38,825 nt of DNA, taken from the NCBI GenBank assembly GCA_904418825.1, contig CAJFPU010000007.1, forward strand, positions 1-38,825. Direction: 5' to 3'. Every line of letters starts with the position of its first letter. Position 1 is the first letter of the stretch. Under the pieces are notes generated by a model. That model ran no database searches and had not been told where the DNA came from. It worked only from the letters and a program-made list of their open reading frames with translations. Position numbers and translations under genes: made by a program. Positions 1 through 9,457 of this stretch are shown here, piece by piece. The stretch comes from an uncultured Romboutsia sp. (lineage in GTDB: Bacteria > Bacillota > Clostridia > Peptostreptococcales > Peptostreptococcaceae).

Positions 1-88
1 TCCCATACCGAACACAGAAGTTAAGCTCTTTAGCGGCAATGGTACTTGGTGGGCAACTGCCTGGGAGAGTAGCACGTAGCCACGTAGT
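1..88 (+). rRNA. rrf: 5S rRNA, 3' part
   Basis: The first 88 bases carry the conserved 5S core, with GAACACAGAAGTTAAG near position 10, GGTACTTGG near 41 and GAGAGTAGCACG near 65. About 30 bases of the 5' end lie outside the window. A T-rich tract at 89-105 follows and is probably the terminator of the rRNA operon. The 3' end is estimated from the usual 5S length of about 117 nt. Confidence 0.93.
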
Positions 89-159
89 CTTTTTTTATTT
101 TTATCACCTTTAAATTGTATATTCTATATAATAATAGAAAGACATTAAGAGGTGAGTTT

Positions 160-606
160 ATGAAAAATTTACTCAAGGCATCAGAAGAATTATTTTTTGA
201 TATATTAATAATTGCTTTAGTATCTTTTCTTTATTTTAATTATATGTATATAAATAAATTAACATTGATATTAGGATTAGTATTCAGTTTTATATATCTA
301 GGAGTAAACTTTTATATAGGATATAAATATAAACTTAAATTTATAGAATCATTAATTGTAGGTATAATTGGTTCAGGTATGGGGATATTTTTTATATTTT
401 TTTCTTTGTATTCAGAATTTATTTTAAATATCCCTAATTTTGCTAATTGGATAGTTATACCTTATTTTATACCTACAATGTCCATTATTAAATTATTTTC
501 TATAGAAATAAATTATTTATATGCAGTTATATTAATGTTTCTAAATATATTTTTAGTTGTAATTGGATCTATATTAAAAAATATTATGAATAAATCATCT
601 TTATAA
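160..606 (+). CDS. Small integral membrane protein of unknown function
   Basis: This encodes 148 residues, almost all hydrophobic, with roughly four predicted membrane helices and no recognisable catalytic motif. The ATG at 160 is chosen because AGAGGTGAG lies just upstream (148-156); an in-frame TTG at 115 lacks such a site. The gene sits 70 bp after the 5S rRNA with no obvious promoter of its own, so it may depend on rRNA read-through or on a weak promoter in the T-rich spacer. The family was not recognised. That it is a membrane protein is clear; its function is not. Confidence 0.7.
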   Translation: MKNLLKASEELFFDILIIALVSFLYFNYMYINKLTLILGLVFSFIYLGVNFYIGYKYKLKFIESLIVGIIGSGMGIFFIFFSLYSEFILNIPNFANWIVIPYFIPTMSIIKLFSIEINYLYAVILMFLNIFLVVIGSILKNIMNKSSL

Positions 607-649
607 AATAAATATTTATATTATAATATAATATAAAAATATAAGGTAA

Positions 650-805
650 AGATTAGATGATTATGTGTATGAAGTAAATATGAAATATGAAGAGTTGTTT
701 AATTTAGATATATTAAATTTTACTTGTGAAAACTTTAATATAAATAATAAAGTATATAGATTTGAGAGTATTATTATGGATAACTTTATGTTAAATGACT
801 TATAA
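650..805 (+). pseudogene. Possible remnant of a small gene
   Basis: An open frame runs from just after a stop at 647 to a stop at 803-805. It encodes about 51 mixed, soluble-looking residues ending in a Met-Asp-Asn-Phe stretch. The only ATG with useful length (680) has no convincing ribosome-binding site. The composition looks like protein rather than random AT-rich sequence, so this may be the 3' end of a decayed gene, or a 41-residue peptide starting at 680. It is followed by a strong terminator at 831, which suggests something upstream is or was transcribed. Confidence 0.3.
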
Positions 806-830
806 TTTAATAATTAAGATATAGTATTAT

Positions 831-874
831 TTAAGTATAAAAAAACAGCCACTAGGCTGTTTTTTTATACTTAA
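831..874. terminator. Strong bidirectional terminator hairpin
   Basis: Perfect 20-bp inverted repeat (831-850 and 855-874) around a 4-nt ACTA loop. Its GC core GGCTG is flanked by seven T residues on both strands, so it can end transcription in either direction. It insulates the DNA-repair operon from the rRNA side. Confidence 0.92.
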
Positions 875-1120
875 ATAAATTATTATATTTAAATAGCTAT
901 GAATAAGAATTTAAATATAATTATATCAATGTATTGTTTTTGAGTATGAAAAATATTTTGAGTAACGAATTAAATTATATTAGTTTAAAATATACTTATA
1001 CATTCATTTTAAAGTTCTATTATTATAATTCTTTTATAATATAAATTTATTTAACTTTAAGAATTAAAATTTTTTCATATGATATAATTACAATATAAAC
1101 ATAAATAATAGAGGTGTTTG
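875..1120. other. Intergenic region upstream of the repair operon
   Basis: No gene is seen here. It contains one copy of an intergenic repeat (897-962) and, near the operon, a TATAAT at 1083-1088 without a good -35 box. The operon promoter is probably in this stretch but cannot be placed with confidence. Confidence 0.4.
897..962 (+). repeat. Intergenic repeat, copy A
   Basis: This segment resembles 24587-24650. Over a core of about 43 nt (919-961 against 24609-24650), some 37 positions agree with one single-base gap. Both copies lie just after a terminator and upstream of a plus-strand gene. No long inverted repeat or target duplication was seen, so the nature of the element (regulatory leader, small RNA or decayed repeat) is open. 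Confidence 0.5.
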
Positions 1121-3013
1121 ATGAAATATTTATTTAGAGAAAATAATAATAAAGCTAAAGTTAATAAAGTACTTAATTTGTATAGAACACTACTAAATAG
1201 AACTAATAATAACTCTAGATCTATTTTACTTATAGTACCTAATTCTATAACAAAGGTAAATTATGAACGGTTACTAAATATAGAGATAAGTGAAGAGTTG
1301 AATATTACTACATATATTAGTCTTATAAAAAGAGAAATAATAAAGTTTTGGCCTTTGATTACTGAAAAGTGTAGTGAAATCAGAAATGAAGTAATATGTC
1401 CTATTTTTATTCCAAGTAGCTTATCCGAATATATAATAATTAATAAGGTTAATGAACTGAGAAATGCTAATGGATACTTTCAAGACATTACAGGAACAAA
1501 TAGGAGTATTGCAAACAATATAAATAATAATATAAATAAGGCAGCATTAGCTTTAATAGATTTTAAGACTATAGGAGAAAAAATTTACTTATCTAAAAAA
1601 AATAGAGATAATATAATGAGATTTTCATATACACATATGGATGAGACAATAGAATATTATATAAATACATTATTAGAAAATTCCATGATAGATAATTCTA
1701 TAGCCATATATTTATATAATAATTATCTAATGAATGATAAAAGGTATATACAATATTTAAGTGAAAAATTTAATTATATTATAATAGATAGTTTAGAAAG
1801 CTGTAGCAATGCTGAAGTTGATTTTATAAACTTGTTATCAGATTACACCTTGGATACATACATTTATTTTAATCAAATAAAAGATTATTCAATATTTAAT
1901 AATATAGATATGGATTATATTTATGAAAATATAATAGATAATATTGAAAATAATAGTGATATAAATAGAGAGAGGTTTAATATAAATTTATCTGACATAT
2001 TTTTATTGCCTACAGAAGTAAAATTAAATGAATCTAGTCAGTTATATAGTGAGATGATTGATGAACTTATAAATAAAATTATAGAACTTGTAAATAATGG
2101 AGTTAGTTTAAAAGATATAGCTATTATATCTCCAGTAAATAACACTATACTAGATTATCAAATAAAGAATGTATTAAATCGTAATAAAATAAGTATTTTT
2201 AATACTAAGAAAAATAATAAAATAATAGATTATCCATATTCGAATGCACTAGTAGTTGCAGCATGTATTTTTTATGAATATGAAGATTATATAAAAGAAG
2301 AAGAGTATATAACATTTATAGAAACATTACTAGATGTAAATAGAATACAAGCATACAAAATATATAGAAATAAAAAATATCATGATGGTTACAAAGAAAT
2401 TGAAAAATATATAATATCTAAAAGAAAAGAAAATCTGAAGATAAGCGAGTTTTTAATAAAGTTTTATATAGATAAAATGTTAAATCTTAAAGATGGTATA
2501 GCTAATGTAGATGTATGCAAAAATATAATCTATGAAAGTGAATCATTTATAGAAAATATAAAGCTATTAAATATTAATCCTAAGAAAGAAGAGAAAATAT
2601 TTATAGAAGTACTAAAAAATACTATAAATGATTACTATAGAGTATCTGATATTTTAGATTTAAAAGAATCAGAGAGTATTATTCTAACAACCCCATACTC
2701 ATATATATCATATGATATTAATAGACCAATACAAATCTGGGTAGATATAGGAAGTAACGCTTGGAATATGAAGATAGAAAAAGATATAAGTAATTTAATT
2801 GTTCTTAGAAAATCGTTTAAAGAAAAGCAAATATATACAAATGAAATAGAAGAATATTATAAAAAATATTATTTATATAATATGATATATAATCTACTTA
2901 TAAATGCAAAACAAGTATATGCATATAAGAGTGAATATACAGTAAATGGTTACATACAAGAAAGTATACTATATAGTATATTATTAAAATTAGTATCTAA
3001 GGGAGAGGTTTAA
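1121..3013 (+). CDS. AddB-like protein lacking Walker A, first gene of a split helicase-nuclease module
   Basis: This is a 630-residue protein. The ATG at 1121 follows GAGGTG at 1111-1116. The pattern follows the N-terminal half of AddB: a hydrophobic strand ending in IVPNS near residue 45 (compare LVPEQ in AddB), a degenerate Walker B-like strand YIIIDSLES, and a later KDIAIISPVNN segment. The P-loop is absent, because the position of GRGGSGKS in AddB is occupied by RENNNK. No PD-(D/E)XK motif or cysteine cluster is present; those functions lie in the next two genes. Its stop overlaps the next start (TAATG). I infer a structural or DNA-scanning subunit like inactivated AddB. Asn, Ile and Tyr content is high, suggesting fast divergence. 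Confidence 0.65.
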   Translation: MKYLFRENNNKAKVNKVLNLYRTLLNRTNNNSRSILLIVPNSITKVNYERLLNIEISEELNITTYISLIKREIIKFWPLITEKCSEIRNEVICPIFIPSSLSEYIIINKVNELRNANGYFQDITGTNRSIANNINNNINKAALALIDFKTIGEKIYLSKKNRDNIMRFSYTHMDETIEYYINTLLENSMIDNSIAIYLYNNYLMNDKRYIQYLSEKFNYIIIDSLESCSNAEVDFINLLSDYTLDTYIYFNQIKDYSIFNNIDMDYIYENIIDNIENNSDINRERFNINLSDIFLLPTEVKLNESSQLYSEMIDELINKIIELVNNGVSLKDIAIISPVNNTILDYQIKNVLNRNKISIFNTKKNNKIIDYPYSNALVVAACIFYEYEDYIKEEEYITFIETLLDVNRIQAYKIYRNKKYHDGYKEIEKYIISKRKENLKISEFLIKFYIDKMLNLKDGIANVDVCKNIIYESESFIENIKLLNINPKKEEKIFIEVLKNTINDYYRVSDILDLKESESIILTTPYSYISYDINRPIQIWVDIGSNAWNMKIEKDISNLIVLRKSFKEKQIYTNEIEEYYKKYYLYNMIYNLLINAKQVYAYKSEYTVNGYIQESILYSILLKLVSKGEV

Positions 3014-5223
3014 TGAATAATATAAACTACAGAGAAGATCAACTACCTATAATATCTTATGAAAATGGAACTATGGCAGTACCAGCAGTACCGGGTGCAG
3101 GTAAAACATTTATAGTCACAAATTTAGTTGCTAAGTTATTATGTGAAAATAAGCATAAGGGTGGAAAGATACTTATTTTAACTTATATGAATAGTGCGGT
3201 AAATAACTTTAAAGGAAGAATAAAAAAAATATTACAAGATAATGAAATAAAAGAAGAAAACTCATATGAAGTAATGACAATACACAGCTTAGCAGTAAAA
3301 ATAATAAAAGAAAAGCCGGAAACGGTAATGTTAAGTGAAGAGTTTAGTATAGCCGATGATTTACAAAAAAATATAATATTAAATGAATGTATAAATAACT
3401 TTAAATTAAATGGTGGGCAAAGAGCATTTGTATGGTTTTTAAAAGATCAAAAAGATAATGAATGGAAAGATAGAATGTTAGATGCTTGGGAGAATGGATT
3501 TTATGATCTTATAGGAAATGCTATAGGTGAGCTAAAGTACAATAATATTACACCATATGATTTAGAGAAAATAATAGATGGTAGCTATAAAGGGATATTA
3601 AAAATAGTTCTGCCTATATACAAAGAGTATGACAAAAAGCTAAAACAACATGGATTATTAGATTATGATGATATATTAATATTAGCTCATAAAGCTTTAA
3701 CTTTAGACGAAGGATTAAGAAATAAATTTCAATCTAGATATAAATATATATTTGAAGATGAATGCCAAGATTCAAATGAAATACAAGGTAAAATAATAAA
3801 ATTAATATCAAAAGAAAACAATAATCTAGTAAGAGTTGGGGATATAAATCAAAGTATAACAGGTACATTTTCATCATCAGATCCAAAGTATTTTAAGGAG
3901 TTTATAAAGGATGCAGATAATTGCTTTAGAATGGATATGTCTAATAGAAGTTCTAAAGATATTATAGATTTAGCCAATAATCTTGTAAAATATGTCACAA
4001 CAGAGTTTAATCAAATAGAATGTAGAGAAGCTTTGGAGGCAATGGATATAAAGACAGTACCTGAAAATAAAGGTTATAAAGAAAATCCAAAGCCAGAAGT
4101 ATATAGTATAAATACTAAACGATATATTACATGGCAAGATGAAATAGAGAAAACAGTAATGTATGCCCAAAATATAAAGAAAAAATATCCAGATAAAAGT
4201 ATAGGTATACTAGTTCCATATAATGATCAAATCACACAAGTTGCAAGAGTTTTAACTTATAATAATTTAGAATTTGAGGAATTAGGACCAAATTCTTTAA
4301 ATAAAAGAAGGATGTTAGTTAATATATCATACATAATAGATTTTATATTAAACTGTGATGATATACAAAAGCTTATATTAGTTTTGGATAAGGTATTTAT
4401 ACATACTGATAATGAGCTAGGAAAATCAGATTTTTTAGAATTGATAAAGAATTATACTACAGAAGAACTTATATACAATGAAAATAAAGAAGATTTAATA
4501 ATAGATAATGAGAGTGATGTTTATAGAGGATATGTAAAAGGGATAAATGTTATTAAAGAAATATTAGAGTATCCTATAACAAGATTAGATTTATTAATAT
4601 TATTTATTGGACAAAAATTGGAACTAGAAAAAGAAGATAGAGCGGTTATTGATTATGTATCATTTTATATCAAATATTTATCACTAGAAAACATAAATAT
4701 ATCACTTAGAGATGTATATGAAATAATATCAAATACTAAAAATAGAGTTTTTAACTATATTATAGATGTTGTGTATGAAATTAATGGATATGAGCCACAA
4801 CCAGGAAGCATAACAGTATGTAATTATCATAAGTCAAAAGGTTTAGAATGGGATTGTGTATTTCTGTTAGGTCTTGTACAGTATAATTTTCCAGACAATG
4901 TTAAACAAAAGTTTCAAAGTGATAGATGGTATCTAAAAGATAGATATAAAAATCCAATAGCAGTAGTAAAATCTGAAATAGATAAAATATTAAATAAAAG
5001 TATAGATATAGATTATATGTATAAAAGTAAAATAGATGTTATAAATGAAAAGATAAGGTTATTATATGTGGGGATAACAAGAGCTAAAGAAATGTTGATA
5101 TTATCATGTAGCTCATATAAAGATGAAACTGAAATTGGTAAGAAAAATAAAGAACAAAAACCATCAATATATATAAATGAATTAGAGAAGCATATAAAAC
5201 AAAAAAGAAATATAAAAGGTTAA
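3013..5223 (+). CDS. UvrD/Rep-type SF1A DNA helicase
   Basis: This 736-residue protein has all the main superfamily 1A helicase motifs. They are Q10, the Walker A AVPGAGKT (25-32), the Ia region near 55, the Walker B DECQD (249-253), GDINQS (276-281), NRSS (motif IV), HKSKGLEW (606-613) and VGITRAK with Arg690. It should be an ATP-driven 3'-5' translocase. It is shorter than AddA and lacks its nuclease domain. It overlaps the preceding gene by one base, and a separate nuclease gene follows 21 bp later, then addB and addA. The three upstream genes therefore probably form one helicase-nuclease complex. It could instead act alone as a repair helicase, but the coupling argues against that. Confidence 0.88.
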   Translation: MNNINYREDQLPIISYENGTMAVPAVPGAGKTFIVTNLVAKLLCENKHKGGKILILTYMNSAVNNFKGRIKKILQDNEIKEENSYEVMTIHSLAVKIIKEKPETVMLSEEFSIADDLQKNIILNECINNFKLNGGQRAFVWFLKDQKDNEWKDRMLDAWENGFYDLIGNAIGELKYNNITPYDLEKIIDGSYKGILKIVLPIYKEYDKKLKQHGLLDYDDILILAHKALTLDEGLRNKFQSRYKYIFEDECQDSNEIQGKIIKLISKENNNLVRVGDINQSITGTFSSSDPKYFKEFIKDADNCFRMDMSNRSSKDIIDLANNLVKYVTTEFNQIECREALEAMDIKTVPENKGYKENPKPEVYSINTKRYITWQDEIEKTVMYAQNIKKKYPDKSIGILVPYNDQITQVARVLTYNNLEFEELGPNSLNKRRMLVNISYIIDFILNCDDIQKLILVLDKVFIHTDNELGKSDFLELIKNYTTEELIYNENKEDLIIDNESDVYRGYVKGINVIKEILEYPITRLDLLILFIGQKLELEKEDRAVIDYVSFYIKYLSLENINISLRDVYEIISNTKNRVFNYIIDVVYEINGYEPQPGSITVCNYHKSKGLEWDCVFLLGLVQYNFPDNVKQKFQSDRWYLKDRYKNPIAVVKSEIDKILNKSIDIDYMYKSKIDVINEKIRLLYVGITRAKEMLILSCSSYKDETEIGKKNKEQKPSIYINELEKHIKQKRNIKG

Positions 5224-5244
5224 TATAAAGTGAGGTTATAAGTT

Positions 5245-6024
5245 TTGAACAGTAAACTTAAATACTTTATCTACAGTCAAAATTCAATTAATACTTATAA
5301 ATCTTGTCCTACAAAATTTAAATATAAGTATATAGATAAAATAAATTGGAAGCATGATGATATAGAAAGTAGAGAATATTATGATAGTTTGAAAGTAGGA
5401 AGTGAATTTCATCTATTATGTGAAAGATACTTTAGCAATATTCCTTTAGGATTAAATGAATATACTAATCCTAAATTTAAGCAATGGATAGATAAAATAA
5501 AAAAGTTATTTCCTATGGATAAAGACGATAAAATTTATCTTCCAGAATATGAGGTAAGATTAAACTTAAATAAAAATATAATAACAGCTAAATATGACTT
5601 AATAATTATAGATAAAGATAGTATAGAAATATGGGACTGGAAAACTGAAAATGTAAGGTTAGAACATAAGAAAGTTAAAGATAGAATTCAGACTATAGTT
5701 TATATGTTTTTGGCAAAAGAGGCAGTATGTAAAATATTTAATTTAAATATAGCTGAAAATAATATAAAAATGAAATACTATCAACCACAATATGATGATG
5801 TGCCAATAGAAATTGGATATACTGAAAAACAACATCAACTTAATAAAAATAACATAATTAGATATATAGATATGATAAATAATACAAGTTATGAAAAAAA
5901 AGATGATTATAAATATGAGCTTACTAAAAATGAGAAACATTGTAAGTTTTGTGAATTTAATAAGCTGTGTAATAGACAGGATGTAGCTTATAGCATGTTA
6001 GAGGAGGATGTATATGAGTGTTAA
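5245..6024 (+). CDS. Stand-alone PD-(D/E)XK nuclease with AddB-type Fe-S cysteines
   Basis: This 259-residue protein corresponds to the C-terminal nuclease domain of AddB/RecB. Catalytic-type residues are His56 (GSEFH), Asp118 (AKYDL) and Asp131-Trp-Lys133. Four cysteines match the AddB iron-staple pattern: Cys21 (SCPTKF) and C233-x2-C236-x5-C242, which bind a 4Fe-4S cluster in AddB. The start is TTG at 5245, with GTGAGG about 9 bases upstream; no better start is available. Its last 11 bases overlap addB, and its 3' end supplies the addB ribosome-binding site. I infer it is the nuclease subunit working with the two upstream genes. Confidence 0.85.
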   Translation: MNSKLKYFIYSQNSINTYKSCPTKFKYKYIDKINWKHDDIESREYYDSLKVGSEFHLLCERYFSNIPLGLNEYTNPKFKQWIDKIKKLFPMDKDDKIYLPEYEVRLNLNKNIITAKYDLIIIDKDSIEIWDWKTENVRLEHKKVKDRIQTIVYMFLAKEAVCKIFNLNIAENNIKMKYYQPQYDDVPIEIGYTEKQHQLNKNNIIRYIDMINNTSYEKKDDYKYELTKNEKHCKFCEFNKLCNRQDVAYSMLEEDVYEC

Positions 6025-9000
6025 ATTCATATTAGGTAGAGGAGGAAGTGGAAAATCTACCTATATGTTAGATAAAATACAGGAAAGAGTTCAAGATAAT
6101 GAAACATCTCCAGTAATTCTTTTAGTTCCAGAACAGTATACATTTGAAATGGAAAAAAAGATGAGTAGACTATTTACAGGAGATAAAAAAGATAAATATT
6201 TAAGAGCGAGAGTTCTAAGTTTTAAGACTATGAGTGATATAGTCTTTTCTAATGTAGGAGGATTAACTGATGTTAATATAAATTCAAGTGGTAAGGCTAT
6301 GATAACTTATAGAGCTATAGAAAGTGTTAGTAATGATCTTGAGATATTTTCAAAATCTGCATCACAACCAGGGTTTGTTAATTCGATATCTGAGATTATA
6401 AGTGAAATGAAGCAGTATAATATAAGTTATGAAAAATTAGAAACTATAGCACAAGAAGTTGATAATGAAACATTAAAGTTAAAGCTAAAAGATTTAAGTA
6501 AAATATATAAGCAATTTGAAGAAAAATTACATGAAAATTACATAGACTCTCAAGATATGTTAAATTCATTAGCGCAAAAAATAGATAGTTGTGATTACTT
6601 TAAGGATTCATATATATATATAGATGAATTTACTGGATTTACACCAAATCAGTATAGAGTATTAAGATCAATTTTCAATAAAGCTAAGGAAGTAAATATA
6701 AGTTTGACTGTAGATAATCCACACTTAATTACATATAGTAAAAGTGATGTATTTTCTAGAACAAAATTTACATATGCAAAGATAGTTAAACTTTGTAATG
6801 AAGAAGGTATAAAATTATTACCTTCTGTAGATTTAAATAAGGATATTTTACCTAGGTTTAAAAATAGCAAAGAATTACAACATTTAGAAAAAAATTATAA
6901 TTCTTATCCATATAAAATCTATGAAGAAGAAACTAAAAAGATATGTATAAAAGAATTTAATAATCTGTATTCTGAAGTAGAACAAGTTGCAAAAGAAATA
7001 GTAAGCTTAGTAAGAGATAAAAATGTAAGATATAGAGATATAACTGTGGCAACTAGAGATTTAAATAAATATGACTTTTTAGTTAATTCTATATTTAATG
7101 AATATAAAATACCAAACTTTATAGATAAAAAGAGAGAAGCAAAAGCAAATCCTATAATAGTACTTATTATATCTGTGTTAGAAATGAAAAATAGAAGATA
7201 TAGTTATGAGACTATGTTTAGATATTTAAAAAGTGGTTTGATAGGAATAGATAATGAAGATATAAGCTTGCTTGAAAATTATGTATTAGCTAATGGAATT
7301 AAAGGAAATAAATGGTTTGATGAAGAGTGGAACTATAGATTATACCATAATATAATAGCTGATGAAAGTGATTATGAAGTAGAGGTAAGAGTAAGAGTAA
7401 ATGAAATAAAAGATAAAGTATTAAAACCTATAATTACACTACAAAATAAATTAAAGGGGAAAAATAAAGTAAAAGATATATGTAGATATGTATATGAATT
7501 TTTAATTGATATACATATGCCTACAACTATAGAAAATTTAGTAACTAAATTTAAAGGTAAAGGAGAACTAGATATAGCTAATCAGTACTCCCAGGTATTT
7601 AATATAGTAGTAGAAATCCTTGATCAGATGGTTGAGATAATGGGAGAAGAAAATATATCTTTAGATAAATTTGTAAAATTAATAAGTCTAGGATTTGATG
7701 AATATGAATTAGGGCTAGTTCCTCCAAGTATAGACCAAGTTCTTGTAAGTAGCATAGATAGAATGAAAAATTCAAATATCAAATATCTTTACTTGATAGG
7801 TACAACTGATGGAACATTTCCTCTTATAGCAAAAGATAATGGATTATTAAGTGATAATGATAGAGAAAACTTAGGTAAAAAAGGTGTAGAGGTAGATATA
7901 GATAGTAGAACTAAGACTTTTGAAGAGCAATTTTTGGTTTATAAGGCATTAACATCTACTAGTGAAAATCTAATAATAACCTATCCTATAGCTGATCATG
8001 AAGGTAAAACGTTAAGACCTTCTGTTATAATATCTAGGTTAAAGAAATTATTCCCTAATATACATAACAAAAGCTATTTAATAGAAGAAGATAAAAATAC
8101 TGATGAAGATGTATTAAATAAAATAAGTACTAAGGCTTCAACATTTAATGAACTTATAAACAAAATAAAGGAGTTTGATGATACAAAAGAAATAAATGAA
8201 ATTTGGTTAGATGTATATAGATACTATATAGCAGATGAAGAATATAAAGACATAGCAAAGAAAGTTATAACAGGATTAACATATACAAATCAAGTACAAA
8301 AAGTAGAAGAAGAAAAAATAAAGAAATTATATGATAATAAAATCCTTAGTGTTTCTAGATTAGAAACTTATGCAAGGTGTCCATTTGCATACTTTATGCA
8401 ATATGGATTAAAAGCTAAAGAGAGAAAAGAATATTCCTTTACAGCTCCTGACTTAGGAACATTTATACATAATATATTAGATACATTTTCTAAAAATATG
8501 GAAAAAGATAAATTAACTTGGAGAGATATAAGTGAAAATTATATAATAGAGCAAGTATCAAGAATTGTTGAATCTATAGTAAGTAAAATTCCGGGATATA
8601 TTTTAGAAAGTTCATCAAGATATAGATATTTAGCATATAGATTAAAAAATATGCTTATATCTGCAATAAGTATAATAAGTGAACAAATAAAGCAAGGATC
8701 ATTTGAACCAAGTGACTATGAAGTAGATTTTGGAGTATATGGGAAATATCCTCCTATAAAAATAATATTAACTAATGGAGAAGAAATAAATTTAAGAGGT
8801 CAAATTGACAGAATAGATGAATTTAAAAATGAAGAAGGAAAATATATAAGAATAGTTGACTATAAGTCTAGTAAGAGAGAGTTAAGTTTAACTGATATAT
8901 ACCATGGTCTACAGTTACAATTATTAGTTTATTTAGATGCCATACTAGAAAGTGATAATGGATTAAAACCAGCTGGTATATTATATTCATCCATAGATGA

Positions 9001-9457
9001 TCCAATAGCTAAATTTGATGAGAATAAAGAAGATGATGAGATAAGAGAAGAAATTCTTAAAAAACTAAAAATGCAAGGTTTACTTATAAAAGACCCTAAA
9101 ATAATAAAAGAAATGGACAAATCATTAGCAAGTGGTGAAAGAAGTACATCACTTATTATACCTGCAAATTTAAATAAAGATGGGAGTTTAGGTAGACATA
9201 CAAAAGGTGTAAGTATAGAAGAATTTGAAGTTATAAGAAAATATGTAAAGGAAACTATAAAAGATATATGTGAAGATATGTTTGATGGAAATATAAGTAT
9301 AGCACCTTATAAAAATAAAGATAAAAATTCATGTGATTTTTGTGAATATTCATCAGTTTGTCAATTTGATAGTAGTCTAAAGGATAATAAATATAAAATT
9401 ATAAATAAAAAAAGTGATGATGAAATAATAAGAATGATGAAAGGAGAGATTGAATAA
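6014..9457 (+). CDS. addB: ATP-dependent helicase/nuclease subunit B (AddB)
   Basis: AddB pairs with AddA to process double-strand breaks for RecA loading. The protein has 1147 residues, close to the usual length. It has the N-terminal P-loop GRGGSGKS (8-15), LVPEQ after it, and a C-terminal PD-(D/E)XK nuclease with His819, Asp932 and Asp949-Tyr-Lys951. The Fe-S cysteines are Cys789 and C1107-x2-C1110-x5-C1116. ATG 6014 is preferred over ATG 6008, because AGGAGG at 6002-6007 then has a normal 6-nt spacing. The gene overlaps the upstream nuclease by 11 bp and addA by one base (TAATG), indicating translational coupling. Confidence 0.96.
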   Translation: MSVKFILGRGGSGKSTYMLDKIQERVQDNETSPVILLVPEQYTFEMEKKMSRLFTGDKKDKYLRARVLSFKTMSDIVFSNVGGLTDVNINSSGKAMITYRAIESVSNDLEIFSKSASQPGFVNSISEIISEMKQYNISYEKLETIAQEVDNETLKLKLKDLSKIYKQFEEKLHENYIDSQDMLNSLAQKIDSCDYFKDSYIYIDEFTGFTPNQYRVLRSIFNKAKEVNISLTVDNPHLITYSKSDVFSRTKFTYAKIVKLCNEEGIKLLPSVDLNKDILPRFKNSKELQHLEKNYNSYPYKIYEEETKKICIKEFNNLYSEVEQVAKEIVSLVRDKNVRYRDITVATRDLNKYDFLVNSIFNEYKIPNFIDKKREAKANPIIVLIISVLEMKNRRYSYETMFRYLKSGLIGIDNEDISLLENYVLANGIKGNKWFDEEWNYRLYHNIIADESDYEVEVRVRVNEIKDKVLKPIITLQNKLKGKNKVKDICRYVYEFLIDIHMPTTIENLVTKFKGKGELDIANQYSQVFNIVVEILDQMVEIMGEENISLDKFVKLISLGFDEYELGLVPPSIDQVLVSSIDRMKNSNIKYLYLIGTTDGTFPLIAKDNGLLSDNDRENLGKKGVEVDIDSRTKTFEEQFLVYKALTSTSENLIITYPIADHEGKTLRPSVIISRLKKLFPNIHNKSYLIEEDKNTDEDVLNKISTKASTFNELINKIKEFDDTKEINEIWLDVYRYYIADEEYKDIAKKVITGLTYTNQVQKVEEEKIKKLYDNKILSVSRLETYARCPFAYFMQYGLKAKERKEYSFTAPDLGTFIHNILDTFSKNMEKDKLTWRDISENYIIEQVSRIVESIVSKIPGYILESSSRYRYLAYRLKNMLISAISIISEQIKQGSFEPSDYEVDFGVYGKYPPIKIILTNGEEINLRGQIDRIDEFKNEEGKYIRIVDYKSSKRELSLTDIYHGLQLQLLVYLDAILESDNGLKPAGILYSSIDDPIAKFDENKEDDEIREEILKKLKMQGLLIKDPKIIKEMDKSLASGERSTSLIIPANLNKDGSLGRHTKGVSIEEFEVIRKYVKETIKDICEDMFDGNISIAPYKNKDKNSCDFCEYSSVCQFDSSLKDNKYKIINKKSDDEIIRMMKGEIE

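Noticed and set aside
8929-9120. Small minus-strand frames inside addB and addA
   Set aside because: They are antisense shadows of conserved helicase and nuclease coding sequence without start signals.
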